Assembly (NCBI RefSeq): GCF_026013615.1
Contig: NZ_JAPDPI010000008.1
Location: 1-64,000, forward strand
Reading direction: 5' to 3'
DNA length: 64,000 bases
From: Plebeiibacterium marinum
GTDB taxonomy: Bacteria > Bacteroidota > Bacteroidia > Bacteroidales > Marinilabiliaceae
Every line of letters begins with the position of its first letter. The stretch's first letter is position 1. Shown one piece after another: positions 63,548 to 64,000 of this stretch. The notes beneath the pieces were generated by a model. It was given only the letters and a program-made list of their open reading frames with translations. It did not search any database and was not told where the DNA came from. A program made the position numbers and the translations under genes.

Positions 63548-63975
63548 TTTATTTGAATGTAATTTTTTTTGTGTTTTTAGTCAAAAAAACCTGATAAACA
63601 CTATGTTTTCAGAAAATTTTTATTTTTTTTATGCAGGCTTTTATGAGTATTAGGGCTGCTCTGATGCAGTTGTTAAGTCTAAAAGTCAAGAATGTAGTAA
63701 TAATTGGTTCACAAATTTGCAATAAACGGATTCATAAAATGGGTCCGTTTTTTTTGTTGTAAGAAAATTTATGGGCTTTATATACTGTGAATTATATTTA
63801 TAAGTGGTGGCGGTTGGGAGATTGTTGATAAAATGATTACCAAAAAAAAACGGTTTTCGTTATATTTGAGGGAATTTTTTCAACTGTATTTGGGGTTGGA
63901 TTTTTATGAGTTCATTTGATGCATATTATATGTATCGGCTTACCGGATAAAAATATATTTAAACACGCTTATATT
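63548..63975. other. 428-base region between mutS-like gene and right-edge gene
   Basis: AT-rich, with the terminator at 63724-63755 and a TATATTTG -7 box at 63861-63868, a possible promoter for the right-edge gene (leader about 100 bases). No protein longer than about 20 codons is credible. A short RNA between 63548 and the terminator is conceivable, since the terminator lies 180 bases after the stop, but I see no known RNA family. Confidence 0.5.
63724..63755 (+). terminator. terminator after the hpt-adk-obg-mutS unit
   Basis: A 12-bp stem AAACGGATTCAT / ATGGGTCCGTTT (two G-U pairs, 3-base loop) followed by Ts. Confidence 0.8.
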
Positions 63976-64000
63976 ATGTCGCAACAGTATTCAGAAGATG
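63976..64000 (+). CDS. 5' end of a gene cut by the right edge (possibly parE)
   Basis: ATG at 63976 opens MSQQYSED and runs to the edge. In Bacteroidota the DNA topoisomerase IV B subunit (ParE) often begins with a short leader then YSEDSIR, so parE is a reasonable guess, but eight residues are not proof. Confidence 0.35.

Noticed and set aside
1-64000. CRISPR arrays, insertion sequences, prophage genes, rRNA
   Set aside because: No regular direct repeats with spacers, no transposase or integrase frames, and no rRNA sequence were seen on either strand.

Overview
The window is a gene-dense, low-GC chromosomal segment of a Bacteroidota bacterium, most likely an anaerobic or microaerobic member of the Bacteroidales/Marinilabiliales side of the phylum (inference). 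The evidence is the phylum-restricted families (DUF4270 and DUF4907 lipoproteins, the DUF4492 protein before cydA, fused SpmA-SpmB, PorV/PorQ-like barrels), scarce Shine-Dalgarno sites, and many start regions carrying the Bacteroidota -7 box TAnnTTTG. I see no insertion sequence, prophage, CRISPR array or rRNA operon. It reads as core genome with a few accessory envelope and signalling loci.

Layout. 1-3.6 kb: minus-strand recJ (with a probable further gene leaving the window) and lipA-lipB. 3.8-8.2 kb: plus-strand lysS-gpsA-pgi ending in a strong terminator. 8.2-14.8 kb: minus strand, an orphan TPR/LytS-type kinase, pheS, and three consecutive cyclophilin-type prolyl isomerases behind a small conserved gene; one cyclophilin carries a degenerate trypsin-like domain. 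15-18.5 kb: small secreted proteins, an HD hydrolase, a methyltransferase and a TPR protein. 18.5-23.4 kb: minus strand, an outer-membrane protein, SpmAB, a NimA-like flavoprotein and dnaG. 23.6-26.9 kb: the cytochrome bd operon (DUF4492, cydA, cydB) plus an unlisted 47-residue membrane protein that looks like a CydX-type subunit. 27-32.4 kb: pssA, an outer-membrane barrel, a DUF4270 lipoprotein, and divergent Kelch/DUF4907 lipoproteins. 32.6-38.7 kb: a PAP2 phosphatase, then a colinear minus-strand locus of hybrid PAS kinase, NarL-type regulator, receiver-only protein, porin and solitary PstS-like protein with no ABC transporter.

39-48 kb: membrane pyrophosphatase, a PLP dehydratase, cardiolipin synthase, ribD, prmC, an AcpH-like protein and a COG2403-type P-loop protein. 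48-53.4 kb: the minus-strand protein-quality and envelope block tig-clpP-clpX, tRNA-Leu(UAG), and tatC-lptB. 53.7-59.4 kb: recQ, an operon of a PorV/PorQ-like barrel plus a large barrel with a ComEA-like N-terminus, and purE. 59.5-63.5 kb: hpt-adk-obg and a membrane-anchored MutS homologue. The start of another gene lies at the right edge.

Most genes are housekeeping. The parts most worth a second look are the kinase/regulator/porin/PstS-like locus with its 90-bp nested inverted repeat, the pseudoprotease-cyclophilin, the CydX-like ORF, the ComEA-like barrel pair that has lost its DNA-binding hairpins, and several precise cis-elements (hairpin between clpP and clpX, 18-bp palindrome before tig, interlocked ribD/prmC promoters, apparently leaderless acpH). 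All functional calls come from motif reading by eye; no database search was run.
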